Positions 1 through 9,058 of a stretch of DNA of 64,000 nt are shown piece after piece. Source of the stretch: Umezawaea tangerina (GTDB lineage Bacteria; Actinomycetota; Actinomycetes; Mycobacteriales; Pseudonocardiaceae). The first letter of the stretch is position 1. Each line of letters begins with the position of its first letter. The position numbers and the translations under genes are program-made. Where the stretch lies: contig NZ_PVTF01000002.1 of assembly GCF_003002815.1 (NCBI RefSeq), positions 310,001-374,000 of the forward strand. The letters run 5' to 3'. Below the pieces are notes generated by a model. That model made no database searches, was not told where the DNA came from, and saw nothing but the letters and a program-made list of their open reading frames with translations.

Positions 1-724
1 TGCGGGAGAACAGCCGCTCGCCGGTGGCGATCGGGGTCGTCGTGGCCTCCACGATCCGGCGCAGGTTGGTGTGGTTGTGGCCGGGCAGCACCGGTTCCTC
101 GACGAACAGCGGCGCCAGCGGTTCGAGCGCCTCCACCAGCCGGGGCGCGGCGGCGGATCCGACCCGGCCGTGGAAGTCGACGGCGAAGTCGCGGTCGTCG
201 CCGAGCGCCGCCCTGACCTGCCCGGCCCGCTCGACGACGGCGGCGACGTCCGCCGCGGTCGGGATCGGCGGGAACACGGCGGTGGCGTTCATCTTCACGG
301 CGGTCATCCCGGCTGCGCGCTGCGCGCCCGCGGCGGCGGCCACGTCGTCCGGGGAGTCGCCGCCGATCCAGCCGTAGACCCGGACGCGGTCGCGCACGTG
401 GCCGCCGAGCAGCTCGTGCACCGGCACGCCGTGCAGCCGTCCGACGACGTCCCACAACGCCTGGTCCAGGGCGGCGACGGCGGAGGACAGGACCGGGCCG
501 CCGCGGTAGAACCCGCTCTTGGTGAGCCGCTGCCAGTGGTCCTCGATCCGGCGGGGGTCGGTGCCCACGAGCTGCTCGGCCAGCGCCGCGACCGCCGCCC
601 CGGTCACGTCGGCGTACCCCTCCAGGCCTCCCTCGCCCCACCCGCACACCCCGGCGTCGGTCGACACCTTCACGAACATCCAGCGGGGAGCCACCTGGAA
701 CGACTCGACCTCCGTGATGCGCAT
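1..724 (-). CDS. dgoD: DgoD-like sugar-acid dehydratase (enolase superfamily), C-terminus cut by window edge
   Basis: Mandelate-racemase/galactonate-dehydratase family of the enolase superfamily, which removes water from an aldonic acid to give a 2-keto-3-deoxy acid using one Mg2+. 241 residues are visible; the rest lies left of base 1. The N-terminal capping domain is followed by the barrel with VKMN at about 143-146, the DFHGR motif (D183, H185), VEEPV (E209) and TGER (E236). These positions match the metal ligands and catalytic His of E. coli DgoD almost residue for residue. ATG at 724 is preceded by GAAGGGG. The gene is divergent from the GntR gene across an 18-bp palindrome. Family is clear; D-galactonate as substrate is inference, since close relatives act on gluconate and other sugar acids. 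Confidence 0.88.
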   Translation of the reverse strand, partial: MRITEVESFQVAPRWMFVKVSTDAGVCGWGEGGLEGYADVTGAAVAALAEQLVGTDPRRIEDHWQRLTKSGFYRGGPVLSSAVAALDQALWDVVGRLHGVPVHELLGGHVRDRVRVYGWIGGDSPDDVAAAAGAQRAAGMTAVKMNATAVFPPIPTAADVAAVVERAGQVRAALGDDRDFAVDFHGRVGSAAAPRLVEALEPLAPLFVEEPVLPGHNHTNLRRIVEATTTPIATGERLFSR

Positions 725-741
725 ACCAGCCCCTTCGCTAG

Positions 742-759
742 AGTATGATTAATCATACT
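742..759. promoter_or_regulatory. Perfect 18-bp palindrome, probable GntR operator with shared -10 elements
   Basis: AGTATGATTAATCATACT is its own reverse complement. It lies between the divergent dgoD-like gene (start 724) and gntR gene (start 775). Each strand carries TATGAT inside it, at 744-749 forward and 757-752 reverse, at a suitable distance from each Shine-Dalgarno sequence. One bound dimer could therefore shut both promoters. FadR-subfamily regulators usually bind short AT-rich palindromes of this kind. Confidence 0.75.
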
Positions 760-774
760 TAAACTGGAGGCTCT

Positions 775-1497
775 GTGAACCCTCTGCGTGACCGCGCAGG
801 CTCCGGCCTGCACGCCCGAGTCGTCGACGCCCTGGGCAGCCGCATCGCCGACGGCGGGATCCCGCCCGGCTCGGTGCTGTCCACCGAGGCGATCGAGCGC
901 GACCACGGCGTGTCCAGGTCGGTCGTCCGCGAGGTCGTGCGCACCCTCACCGGGCTGGGCATGGTGGAGGCGCGGCAGCGGGTGGGCACGACGGTGCTGC
1001 CGGTGTCGTCGTGGGACCTGCTGGACCCGAGGGTGATCGCCTGGCGCGACGAGGGTCCCGACGCCCTGCGCCAGCTCGACGAGCTGATCACGCTGCGGGA
1101 GGCGCTGGAGCCGGTGGCCGCCCAGCGCGCGGCGGCGAACGACGACGGGTCCACGGCCGCGGCCCTGCGCGAGCACCTGACCCGGATGGAGGCGGCGTTC
1201 CGGGCGACCGACCCGCGCGGGTTCGCCGCGGCCGACACCGCGTTCCACGAGGCCCTGCTGCGCGGGGCCCGCAACGACGTGCTCAGCCAGCTCGTGCAGA
1301 CCGTGCTGGCCACGCTGCACGCCCGGTACTCGGGCCACCGGTTGTTCAGCGACGACACCGCCGCCTCGCTGGAGCGGCACCACGACCTGGTCGACGCCGT
1401 CGCGAGCGGCGACGCGGCACGGGCCGAAACCGTGTCGCGGGCGCTCGTGCGGGCGGCGCGGGTCGAGGTCCTGGGCGACGACAAGGGGAAGCACTGA
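775..1497 (+). CDS. GntR-family regulator, FadR/FCD subfamily
   Basis: 240-residue repressor-type protein. Residues 10-70 form the winged helix-turn-helix (LSTEAIERDHGVSRSVVREV), and about 100-235 form the all-helical FCD effector domain, with the D-x3-H pattern in ADTAFHEALL and later LERHHDL typical of its metal site. GTG start at 775 sits 4 nt after GGAGG. It is divergent from the dgoD-like gene, and the downstream dehydrogenase gene begins 2 nt after its stop, so it is probably co-transcribed with the two dehydrogenases and autoregulated through the 742-759 palindrome. A sugar-acid effector is inferred from context. Confidence 0.9.
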   Translation: MNPLRDRAGSGLHARVVDALGSRIADGGIPPGSVLSTEAIERDHGVSRSVVREVVRTLTGLGMVEARQRVGTTVLPVSSWDLLDPRVIAWRDEGPDALRQLDELITLREALEPVAAQRAAANDDGSTAAALREHLTRMEAAFRATDPRGFAAADTAFHEALLRGARNDVLSQLVQTVLATLHARYSGHRLFSDDTAASLERHHDLVDAVASGDAARAETVSRALVRAARVEVLGDDKGKH

Positions 1498-1498
1498 C

Positions 1499-2266
1499 AT
1501 GACGTCCTTCGACCTGACCGGCAAGCTCGCGCTGGTCACCGGCTCGCGGCGCGGCATCGGCCACGCCATCGCGCGCGCCTACCTGATCGCGGGCGCCCGC
1601 GTCGTCCTGAACTGCCCGGACGCCGACCGGTTGGAGCCCGCCGCGGCCGAGCTGCGCACGCTCTCGGCGCCGGGCAACGTGCTGACCAGCGCGTTCGACG
1701 TGACCGACGAGGCGGCCGTCGAAGCCGCCGTCGCCGAGCTGACCGCCGAGCACGGGTGCCCGGACATCCTGGTCAACAACGCGGGCATCCAGATCCGCGG
1801 GCCGCTGACCGAGATCCCCGTCGCCGACTGGCGCAAGGTCGTGGACGTCGACCTGACCAGCGCGTTCATCGTCGGGCGCACGGTCGCGCGCGGCATGGTC
1901 GCCAGGGGCAGCGGCAAGATCATCAACGTCTGCTCGGTGCAGAACCACCTGGTCCGGCCCACCACCGCGCCGTACGCGGCGGCCAAGAGCGGCCTAGGCG
2001 GGCTCACCCGGTCCATGTGCGCGGAGTGGGCGCGCAGCGGCGTGCAGGTCAACGGGCTGGCGCCGGGCTACCTCGACACCGACCTCAACGCGAGCCTCGT
2101 CGGGGACGCGGAGTTCTCCGCGTGGATCACCTCCCGCACGCCCGCCGGTCGCTGGGGCGAGGTCGAGGACGTCACGGGCCCCGCCGTGTGGCTGGCCTCG
2201 GCCGCGTCGGACTTCGTGAACGGCCAGGTCGTGTACGTCGACGGCGGCCTGACGGCGGTGATCTGA
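1499..2266 (+). CDS. idnO: SDR oxidoreductase, gluconate 5-dehydrogenase type
   Basis: 255-residue classical short-chain dehydrogenase: cofactor motif TGSRRGIG at about 14-21, NNAGI at about 91, active-site Tyr and Lys in YAAAKSG, and a C-terminal VNGQVVYVDGGLT typical of the FabG/IdnO group. IdnO enzymes interconvert 5-keto-D-gluconate and D-gluconate. The gene sits between gntR and a zinc alcohol dehydrogenase of the IdnD type, with almost no spacing on either side, which supports a sugar-acid role. The exact substrate cannot be fixed from sequence; other 2- or 3-keto sugar-acid reductases look similar. Confidence 0.8.
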   Translation: MTSFDLTGKLALVTGSRRGIGHAIARAYLIAGARVVLNCPDADRLEPAAAELRTLSAPGNVLTSAFDVTDEAAVEAAVAELTAEHGCPDILVNNAGIQIRGPLTEIPVADWRKVVDVDLTSAFIVGRTVARGMVARGSGKIINVCSVQNHLVRPTTAPYAAAKSGLGGLTRSMCAEWARSGVQVNGLAPGYLDTDLNASLVGDAEFSAWITSRTPAGRWGEVEDVTGPAVWLASAASDFVNGQVVYVDGGLTAVI

Positions 2267-3298
2267 GTGGCGGTCATCCCGGTGGGCCGCGCCCTGACCG
2301 TGCTCGGCCCCGGACGGCTGGACCCGCGCGAGTGGCCGGAGGTCGAGCCCGGTCCCGGCGACGCCGTGGTCGACGTCGCCCACGGCGGGATCTGCGGCTC
2401 GGACGTGCACTACTGGCAGCGCGGCGAGGTCGGCGAGTCGGTGCTGCGCGACCCGATGGTGCTCGGCCACGAGGTCGTCGGCACCGTCCGGCACGCCGCC
2501 GCCGACGGGTCAGGGCCACCGGTGGGCACGCCCGTGGCGGTCCACCCGGCGCAGACGTGCGGCGTGTGCCCGCACTGCGCGAACGGCCGGGCGAACCTGT
2601 GCCCGGAGCTGCGCTACCTGGGCAGCGCCGCCCGCCGCCCGCACACCCAGGGCGGGTTCGCCGAACGGCTCGTCGTCCCCACCGCCCGGCTCACGCCCGT
2701 GCCGGACGGTCTCGACCTGCGCACGGCCGCGCTGGCCGAGCCCGCCTCAGTGGCCCGGCACGCCCTGACCCGGCTCACCGGCGGACTCGACGGGCTGAGC
2801 GTGCTGGTCACCGGCGCGGGTCCGATCGGGCTGCTGACGGTGGCGCTGGCGCACCTGGGCGGAGCCGCCGAGGTCGTCGTGACGGACCTGTTCCCCCGCC
2901 CGCTCGACCTCGCCCTGCGGGTCGGGGCCACGCGTGCCGTGCCCGCCGGAGAAGACCTCCCGCCCGTGGACGTGGCGTTCGAGTCCGCGGGCTCCCCCGC
3001 CGCACTGGCAGGCGCGCTGCGGGCGCTGCGGCCCGGCGGCACGCTGGTGCAGACCGGCCAGCTGCCCTCGTCCGGTGTCACCGCGCCGTTCCACCTGGCC
3101 GTGACGCGCGAACTCACCGTCACCGGGTCCAGCCGGTTCGCGGGCGGGATGGCCGACGCGTTGTCGACCATCGCCGCCCACCGGTCGCTGTTCGCGCCGA
3201 TCGTCTCGGCCGAGTACTCCCCCGCCGACGCGGAGGCGGCGCTCGCCGGGGCCGCCGACCCCGCCGCGTCGAGCAAGGTCCTGCTCAGCTGGCCGTGA
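2267..3298 (+). CDS. idnD: Zinc-dependent alcohol dehydrogenase, L-idonate 5-dehydrogenase type
   Basis: 343-residue medium-chain dehydrogenase. GGICGSDVHYW carries the catalytic-zinc Cys, GHEVVG the second ligand, CGVCPHCANGRANLC the four-Cys structural zinc lobe, and VTGAGPIGLL the Rossmann NAD(P) motif. The start of the protein and its length match L-idonate 5-dehydrogenase. GTG at 2267 follows the previous stop directly (TGAGTG), so translation is coupled. With idnO it would take L-idonate through 5-ketogluconate to D-gluconate. The 3' end overlaps the convergent PepSY gene by 14 nt. Confidence 0.83.
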   Translation: MAVIPVGRALTVLGPGRLDPREWPEVEPGPGDAVVDVAHGGICGSDVHYWQRGEVGESVLRDPMVLGHEVVGTVRHAAADGSGPPVGTPVAVHPAQTCGVCPHCANGRANLCPELRYLGSAARRPHTQGGFAERLVVPTARLTPVPDGLDLRTAALAEPASVARHALTRLTGGLDGLSVLVTGAGPIGLLTVALAHLGGAAEVVVTDLFPRPLDLALRVGATRAVPAGEDLPPVDVAFESAGSPAALAGALRALRPGGTLVQTGQLPSSGVTAPFHLAVTRELTVTGSSRFAGGMADALSTIAAHRSLFAPIVSAEYSPADAEAALAGAADPAASSKVLLSWP

Positions 3299-4727
3299 CC
3301 TCCTCCGCCGACGGCTTGGCGCGCGAGCGGACCAGGCCGATCACGCCGTCGAGAGCCAGGAACGCGAGCAGGCTGATCCCCAGCAGCGGGATCGCCAGGC
3401 CGATCGCGATCAGCACCAGCGGGGCCGGGATCACGAACCACAGCGGCAGCCGCGACCACGTCCCCCGCTTGGGCGCCGAGCCGAACGGCGCCCGGCGGTC
3501 GGCGCGGGTGGGGCGGCGCTGCCACCACATCCGGTAGCCGAGCACGATCATCGTCAGGATCGACGCGGCCAGCAGGAAGAGCACGGCCTGGTTGGCCACG
3601 CCGAACAGCACACCCATGTGCGCCTGGATGCCCAACGACGACAGCTTCGCCAGGAACGGGCGGTCCGACCAGTCCGACCGGGCGGTGATCGTCGAACCCG
3701 CCGGGTCGACCGCGACCTTGTCGAGCCGGATCGGCCAGGTGTTGTCGACCTGGGCGGCCGACCACGCGGTCCCCGGCTCCGCGGGCGTGGTGATCTCCAG
3801 CGGCCCGTCCAGTCCCGCGCCCCGCGCGGTGTCGAGCACCCGGTCGAACGCCAGCGGGTCGACCGGACCGGTCGACCCCGTGGTGCCGCCGTGCTCGGCG
3901 TGCTCACCGGACCCGCTGGCCGCCGCCCCACCGCCCGGCAGCGCGGTGTCGAGCACCGGCGCCTTCGCGTCCAGCGCCGTCAGCGCCGCGGTGAAGTTCT
4001 CCCCCGCGTACGTCGACCAGGTCAGCCCGGTGGCCGACAGGAACAAAGCGCCGAGCAGCACCCACACGCCGATGCTCGCGTGCCACGACCGGGTCCGGCG
4101 CACGCCCTTGGCGCCCTTCTCCGGCACCAGCAGCGCCCTCACCCGCCGTCGCGCGTTCCGCCGGCGGCCCAGCCACAAGACCAGTCCTCCCAACGAGATC
4201 ACCCACAGCCAGCTCGCCGCCAGCTCCGAGTACAGCGTGCCCGGCACCCCCAGGTTCAGGTTGCTGTGCAGGTTGTCCAGCCAGGTGGTCGCGGGCGTGG
4301 AGCCGAACCAGGTGGTGAGCTGCCCCCGCACCCGCGCGGTGTAGGGGTCCACGTAGACGGTCTTGCTGTACTCCTCGGCCATGCCCGGCACCGCGAACAC
4401 CACGCGGGTCGTGGCGTCGGGGTCCTCGGCGACCAGCACGCTGGTGACGGTCCCGTCCGGCAGGTCGGCCCTGGCCGCCGCGACCTGCTCGGCCAGCGGG
4501 CGCGGCGTCCCCTCGGCCGAGGACACCGCCAGGACGTCGCCGTAGAGCACGGAGTCGATCTGCGGCGCCAGCGAGAACAGCATGCCGGAGATCGCGGCCA
4601 CCAGCAGGAAGGGGCCGACGAGCAGACCGGCGTAGAAGTGGAGCCTGCGCAGCAGGGGCACCACCGACAGTCGGTCCGGACGGGTCGACTCGTCGGTTCT
4701 GTCGACCTCGAGTGCGGGAGCGGACAT
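3285..4727 (-). CDS. PepSY-associated transmembrane protein
   Basis: About 480 residues if started at ATG 4727 (MSAPALEVDRT), which has GAGGTG upstream; longer in-frame starts exist but add no recognisable sequence. The pattern is that of PepSY-TM family proteins: a first membrane hairpin after RRLHFYAGLLVGPFLLVAAI, a long extracellular loop, a second segment around LAASWLWVISLGGLVLWLG, a third near GVWVLLGALFLSATGL, another extracellular PepSY part, and terminal segments. A His/Glu-rich loop (EHAEHGGT) could bind metal. Such proteins are often linked to iron or siderophore reduction; nothing nearby confirms that here. Confidence 0.82.
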   Translation of the reverse strand: MSAPALEVDRTDESTRPDRLSVVPLLRRLHFYAGLLVGPFLLVAAISGMLFSLAPQIDSVLYGDVLAVSSAEGTPRPLAEQVAAARADLPDGTVTSVLVAEDPDATTRVVFAVPGMAEEYSKTVYVDPYTARVRGQLTTWFGSTPATTWLDNLHSNLNLGVPGTLYSELAASWLWVISLGGLVLWLGRRRNARRRVRALLVPEKGAKGVRRTRSWHASIGVWVLLGALFLSATGLTWSTYAGENFTAALTALDAKAPVLDTALPGGGAAASGSGEHAEHGGTTGSTGPVDPLAFDRVLDTARGAGLDGPLEITTPAEPGTAWSAAQVDNTWPIRLDKVAVDPAGSTITARSDWSDRPFLAKLSSLGIQAHMGVLFGVANQAVLFLLAASILTMIVLGYRMWWQRRPTRADRRAPFGSAPKRGTWSRLPLWFVIPAPLVLIAIGLAIPLLGISLLAFLALDGVIGLVRSRAKPSAEEVTAS

Positions 4728-4821
4728 GGAGCACCTCATGCAGGGAGCGGAGTGAACGTGACCCAGTAGTCGTCCGCGGTCCCCGTTTGGTTCCCGGCGA
4801 GTTCCGGCCACTCCATCCGGG

Positions 4822-5592
4822 TCAGCGCACGGCGACCAGCACGTGGTCGTCACCGGCCTGCCAGAGCACCCCCACCTCGCCGAAACCGGCGCGCAGCAGC
4901 GCTTCCCGGTGCCAGCGCGCGCTCAGGCCGTTCCCGTGACCACTGCTCGTGCCGCGCAGCTCGTCCGGGGTCAGCACCTCCGCCAGGTCCGGGTCGGCTC
5001 GGACGCCGGTCCACCAGGCCGCCCACTCCTCGTTGTCCACCACCCCGGCCCGTTCGGCCCGCCGGTCCCGGACGACCACGGCCAGCTCGCGCACCGCGGG
5101 CTGCTCGTCGGGCAGGTGGTCACCGTTGACGAAGACCCCGCCGGGGCGCAGGACCGTGGCGAGGTCCGCGTAGACACCCGCCAGGCGTTCGGGGTCGAGC
5201 CAGTGCAGCGCCGTGGTCGACACCGCCGCGTCCCACTTGGCCCCGACACCCAGCGCGTCCACCCAACCCGGCGACCCCAGCTCCGCGCGCACGTACTCCA
5301 CCGCCGCCCCGTCAGGCCGGGTCGCGCGGGCGAGCGCGAGCAGCAGCGGATCCACGTCCACCCCCACCACCCGCGCCGACGGCAACCGCTCGTGCAGCCG
5401 GGTCGTCAACGATCCGGGTCCGCACCCGAGATCCGCCACGACCGGCGCCGCGACGTCCCGGCAGACGTGCGCGACGACGTCTCCGATCACCCGGAACCGC
5501 TCCTCGCGATCCGCGATGTACCGCTCCTGCTGACGATCCCACCTCTCGACCCACGTCCGCGCGACGATCCGGTCCACCTCGGGTTCGGCCAT
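4822..5592 (-). CDS. Class I SAM-dependent methyltransferase
   Basis: 256 residues with the Rossmann methyltransferase core: motif I VADLGCGPGSLTTRL at about 53-67, an acidic residue closing strand 2 (VVGVDVDP), and the post-core WDAAVSTTALHWLDPERL. The overall pattern resembles trans-aconitate methyltransferase-like small-molecule enzymes. The substrate is not visible. It lies alone between the PepSY gene and the large SARP gene, all on the minus strand, with about 60 nt to the SARP stop. Confidence 0.85.
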   Translation of the reverse strand: MAEPEVDRIVARTWVERWDRQQERYIADREERFRVIGDVVAHVCRDVAAPVVADLGCGPGSLTTRLHERLPSARVVGVDVDPLLLALARATRPDGAAVEYVRAELGSPGWVDALGVGAKWDAAVSTTALHWLDPERLAGVYADLATVLRPGGVFVNGDHLPDEQPAVRELAVVVRDRRAERAGVVDNEEWAAWWTGVRADPDLAEVLTPDELRGTSSGHGNGLSARWHREALLRAGFGEVGVLWQAGDDHVLVAVR

Positions 5593-5655
5593 GTCCGGTC
5601 CCTCCTGCTGTGCGGCACACCGAACCTACTGCCAATTAGTTGCAATAGCGAGGAA

Positions 5656-8499
5656 TCAGTCTGACCGTTCGACGCCGGTGGCCTTGACGAGGTCGCCGAG
5701 TTGCCTGCGGACGCGCTCGACGTCTTCGTCGCGACCCTGTTCGCGGTACAGGTCCAGTGCTTCCTGCCATGTCTCGCGAGCCTGGGTGTGTTCTCCCAGT
5801 GCTGCGTGGGGGTGGCCGAGGTTGTCGAGGGTGTCGGCGATCTCGTAGGTGTTGCCGAGGGTGCGGTACAACGCGAGGGACTGGTGGTAGCGATCGATGG
5901 CCCCCAGGTGTTCGCCGGTGCGGTGGGCGATGAACCCGAGGCTGTCCAGGGTCGCTGCCTCGCCGTCCGGGTTGTCGTGCTGCCGGTGCAGGGTGAGTGC
6001 GGCCTGGCAATGGTCTCGGGCGATGTCGAGGGCACCCAGGCGGGCGGCGTACCAGCCCACTTGGTTGAGGGCGTCGGCCTCCCACGATGGCTGGCCGAGA
6101 GCGCGGTAGAGGTCGAGGGCGTGCCGGGCGTTGTCCAGGGCCTGCCGGTCGTCACCCTGTCGCGCCCAGGCAGCCGCGAGCGCCTCGTGGGTGTGCGCTT
6201 GTTCGGCGGTGTTGTGGTCGCGCGTGGCGAGGTCGAGCGCCTGTTCCAGGTGCTTCGTCGCCTCTTCGTGCAGGTCCGACACAGAGCAGATGTTGCCGAG
6301 GCTGCGGTGGGTGCGGCTGCGGATGGTGGGGTCGGGGAGGTGGACAGCGGCATCCAGGGCGGCTCTCCATCCGGCGAGCGCGTCGCGCAGGTGCCCTCGT
6401 CTGAGGTGGAAGGTGTCCAGCGCCCAGGTGAAGTGCCAGACCACGTCGTGGCGGCCGAGGGCGGCGGCGGCACGCTGGGTGGCGAGAAGGGTGGCGTGCT
6501 CGGTCTCCAGCCAGGCGAGTGCGACCCCGGCGTCGGGCAGGGGGTGTGGGTGGACGCCGGGCGCGGGCGGGTTGGGCCGCAGGAGTGGACCGTGGGGGTT
6601 CAGGAGGCGGTCGGCGGCGAAGGCGGTGTGCAGGTGGAAGTCCACCACCCGCACCAACGCCGCCTTCCGCATGTCCTCGGGCAGTTCGTGGCCTGTGGTG
6701 GCGGCGTAGGCGCGGACCAGGTCGTGCATCGCGTACCGGCCGCCTGGTCGTCGTTCGAGCAGGGACGCCTCTTCCAGTGCTGTCAACGCTTTGCGTGCGC
6801 GGGCCGGAGGCAGGTCAGTGAGGGCGGCCACGGCGGGCAGGGTGGTGTCGGGGCCGGGGGCGATGCCCAGGAGGGCGAACACGGCGCGCTGTTCGTCGGT
6901 GAGGCGGCGCAGGGACCAGGACAGCACGGTGGGCAGGCTGGCCGTGGGGTCGGTGTTGTGGTCGAGCGTCTCCAGGCCGAGCTCGCGCAGCTCGGCGGCG
7001 ACTTCGGCGAGCGGGATGCCGGGGCGGGTGACGGCGTTGCGGGCGGTGATCGACAAGGCCAGCGGGTAGCCGCCGCCCAGTTCGACCAGCTCGTCGACCG
7101 CGTCGGGCTCCGCCGTCGTGCGGCTCGTGCCCAGGCGCGCGGACAGCAGCGCGGTGGCCTCGTGTCGGGTGAGCACGTCCAGTTTCAGGTGGTGGGCGCC
7201 GTGCCGGTCGATCAGGGAGGCGAGTCCGGTGCGGCCGGTGACCAGCACGCCGCAGGTCGGGCTGCCCGGCAGGAGCGGGACGACCTGGTCGGCGGTGGCG
7301 GCGTTGTCCAGCACCACCAGCATCCGCCTGCCGGCGACCAGGCTCCGGTACAGAGCTGATCTGGCGTGCGGGTCGGTGGGAATCCGGTCCGGGACGACGC
7401 CCAGTGCGGTGAGGAACCCGAACAGGGCGGCGTCGGGGGTGACCGGCTGCTCGGTGGGGTCGAAGCCGCGCAGGTCGGTGAACAGCTGCCCGTCGGGGAA
7501 CCGCTCGGTGTTCCGGTGCGCCCACGCCAGGGCCAGGCAGGTCTTGCCGATCCCACCTGCACCGCCGATCGCGGAGATCATCACCGTCGTGCCGGTCCCA
7601 GGCGGTGGCGCGTCCTTGTCCGGCTGAGCCCCCAGCACCTCGTCCAGGCGTGCCAGTTCGGTACCGCGACCGGTGAAGGACGGTGGCGGCGCGGGAAGCT
7701 GCCGGGGCACCGGCACCACCACCGCCGAGCTGTCCCCGGTCGTGACCGGGTGCGGCAGCAGGGAGGGGTCGGCGTCGAGGATGCGCCGATGCAGGTCCCG
7801 CAGTGCGGTGCCGGGTTCGGTGCCCAGTTCGTCGACCAGCCGGTCGCGCAGCCGCCGGTAGTGGGCCAAGGCGTCGGAGGTGCGTCCGGCGCGGTGCAGG
7901 GCCAGCATGAGCTGAGCCGCCACGTGCTCGTCCAGAGGCCGTTGCGCGGTGCGGGCGGACAGCGGGGCCACCAGGTCCTCACCGTGCCCGAGGCGCAACC
8001 GGACGTCGGTCAGGTCGCACTCGGCGGCCAGGTGCTGGTCGTGCAACCGGTCTCGTTCGACCGCGGCCCAGTCCCCCGCGATTCCGGTCAGCGCCTCTCC
8101 ACGCCACAGTTCCAGCGCCTGCTGGAGCAACCGCACCGCCTGCCGGTCGTCACCGGCGCGGGCGCGGACGCACAGCTCGCGGAACCGGAACAGGTCGACC
8201 GCGGAGCGCTCGACGTCCAGCGCGTAGCCACCGGAACGCCTGGCGATGACCGTCTTCCGGGCGTCGGTGTTCGGGTCCACGAGCAGGAAGCGCAAGCGCG
8301 ACAAGTAGTTCAGCAACGTCGCCCTGGCCCGCTGTGGCGGGCGGTCTCCCCAAACCCGTTGTACCAACCGATCCACCGGAACCACCCGGCCCGCGTCCAC
8401 CGCCAGCGCGGCCAGCACGCAACGCTGCCGAGCAGGCCCCAGATCCAGGGCACAGCCCTCGACCAGCACCTCTATCCCACCCAGAAGAACGAATTCCAC
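5656..8499 (-). CDS. AfsR/SARP-type regulator with NB-ARC and TPR domains (copy 1)
   Basis: 947 residues. Order: OmpR-like DNA-binding domain (1-95, RVVPVDRLVQRVWGD), bacterial transcriptional activation domain (about 95-245), NB-ARC ATPase (about 270-560; Walker A GGAGGIGKTCLA, Walker B LVVLDNAAT), then C-terminal TPR repeats (about 650-930, for example ALGRHDVVWHFTWAL and YEIADTLDNLGHPHAAL). Such proteins activate secondary-metabolism or morphological genes. The start is GTG at 8499. It is a close paralogue of the gene at 9348-12155, and the two share domain order and long stretches of sequence. Divergent from the small secreted protein gene at 8681. Confidence 0.92.
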   Translation of the reverse strand: MEFVLLGGIEVLVEGCALDLGPARQRCVLAALAVDAGRVVPVDRLVQRVWGDRPPQRARATLLNYLSRLRFLLVDPNTDARKTVIARRSGGYALDVERSAVDLFRFRELCVRARAGDDRQAVRLLQQALELWRGEALTGIAGDWAAVERDRLHDQHLAAECDLTDVRLRLGHGEDLVAPLSARTAQRPLDEHVAAQLMLALHRAGRTSDALAHYRRLRDRLVDELGTEPGTALRDLHRRILDADPSLLPHPVTTGDSSAVVVPVPRQLPAPPPSFTGRGTELARLDEVLGAQPDKDAPPPGTGTTVMISAIGGAGGIGKTCLALAWAHRNTERFPDGQLFTDLRGFDPTEQPVTPDAALFGFLTALGVVPDRIPTDPHARSALYRSLVAGRRMLVVLDNAATADQVVPLLPGSPTCGVLVTGRTGLASLIDRHGAHHLKLDVLTRHEATALLSARLGTSRTTAEPDAVDELVELGGGYPLALSITARNAVTRPGIPLAEVAAELRELGLETLDHNTDPTASLPTVLSWSLRRLTDEQRAVFALLGIAPGPDTTLPAVAALTDLPPARARKALTALEEASLLERRPGGRYAMHDLVRAYAATTGHELPEDMRKAALVRVVDFHLHTAFAADRLLNPHGPLLRPNPPAPGVHPHPLPDAGVALAWLETEHATLLATQRAAAALGRHDVVWHFTWALDTFHLRRGHLRDALAGWRAALDAAVHLPDPTIRSRTHRSLGNICSVSDLHEEATKHLEQALDLATRDHNTAEQAHTHEALAAAWARQGDDRQALDNARHALDLYRALGQPSWEADALNQVGWYAARLGALDIARDHCQAALTLHRQHDNPDGEAATLDSLGFIAHRTGEHLGAIDRYHQSLALYRTLGNTYEIADTLDNLGHPHAALGEHTQARETWQEALDLYREQGRDEDVERVRRQLGDLVKATGVERSD

Positions 8500-8680
8500 C
8501 TGTCGGTTCCCCAGTCACGAGTTCCCGCGCGCGACGTTCCCGCGAACGGTGATACCAGCACTGAGCAGGCGATTGTTGGGAAACGCGGCAGATTCACGAG
8601 GACGGCGGCACACAGTGGGGACACGCCGTAGTCGACCCCCGCACCTGGTGGTCACGGCGAACACAACGGAGGCAACTGAC

Positions 8681-9058
8681 ATGTACTCGATGCTCGAGAA
8701 GGTGTACCTCACGGCGGCGCTGGTGAGCGCGGCGGCCAGCTTCACGCCCGCGTCGACCAGCGGGCCGGTCGGTGCCGGCAGCCCGGTGACGATCATGGCC
8801 ACGTGCGGTTCCAGCGGTAGCGGGAACACCGGCGGCGCGGAGGCCAAGTGGACGGTCCGCTGCAACTCCAGCCAGATCTGGATCGAGGGGTGGGTCAAGG
8901 ACACCGTGGCCGACGGCAAGTGCGGGTGGGTCACCGCCCTGTACGCCGACGGCAGCACGTGGGAGAGCAACCGGGCTTGCCCCAAGGGCAACAAGGACAC
9001 CTTCAGCTCACCGCCGAGGAACGGCAAGCTCATCGAGGCTTCCCTGCACCAGGGCTGA
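8681..9058 (+). CDS. Small exported four-cysteine protein, function unknown
   Basis: 125 residues from ATG 8681, chosen because GGAGG lies 8 nt upstream; a longer in-frame start gives only low-complexity sequence. Residues 1-30 look like a weak secretion signal (VYLTAALVSAAASFTPA). The rest is polar with four Cys (ATCGS, VRCNS, GKCGW, RACPK) that could form two disulfides, and alternating aromatic and polar residues suggesting a beta sandwich. I do not recognise the family. It lies between two tandem SARP genes on the opposite strand, so it is a plausible target of one of them. Confidence 0.68.
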   Translation: MYSMLEKVYLTAALVSAAASFTPASTSGPVGAGSPVTIMATCGSSGSGNTGGAEAKWTVRCNSSQIWIEGWVKDTVADGKCGWVTALYADGSTWESNRACPKGNKDTFSSPPRNGKLIEASLHQG

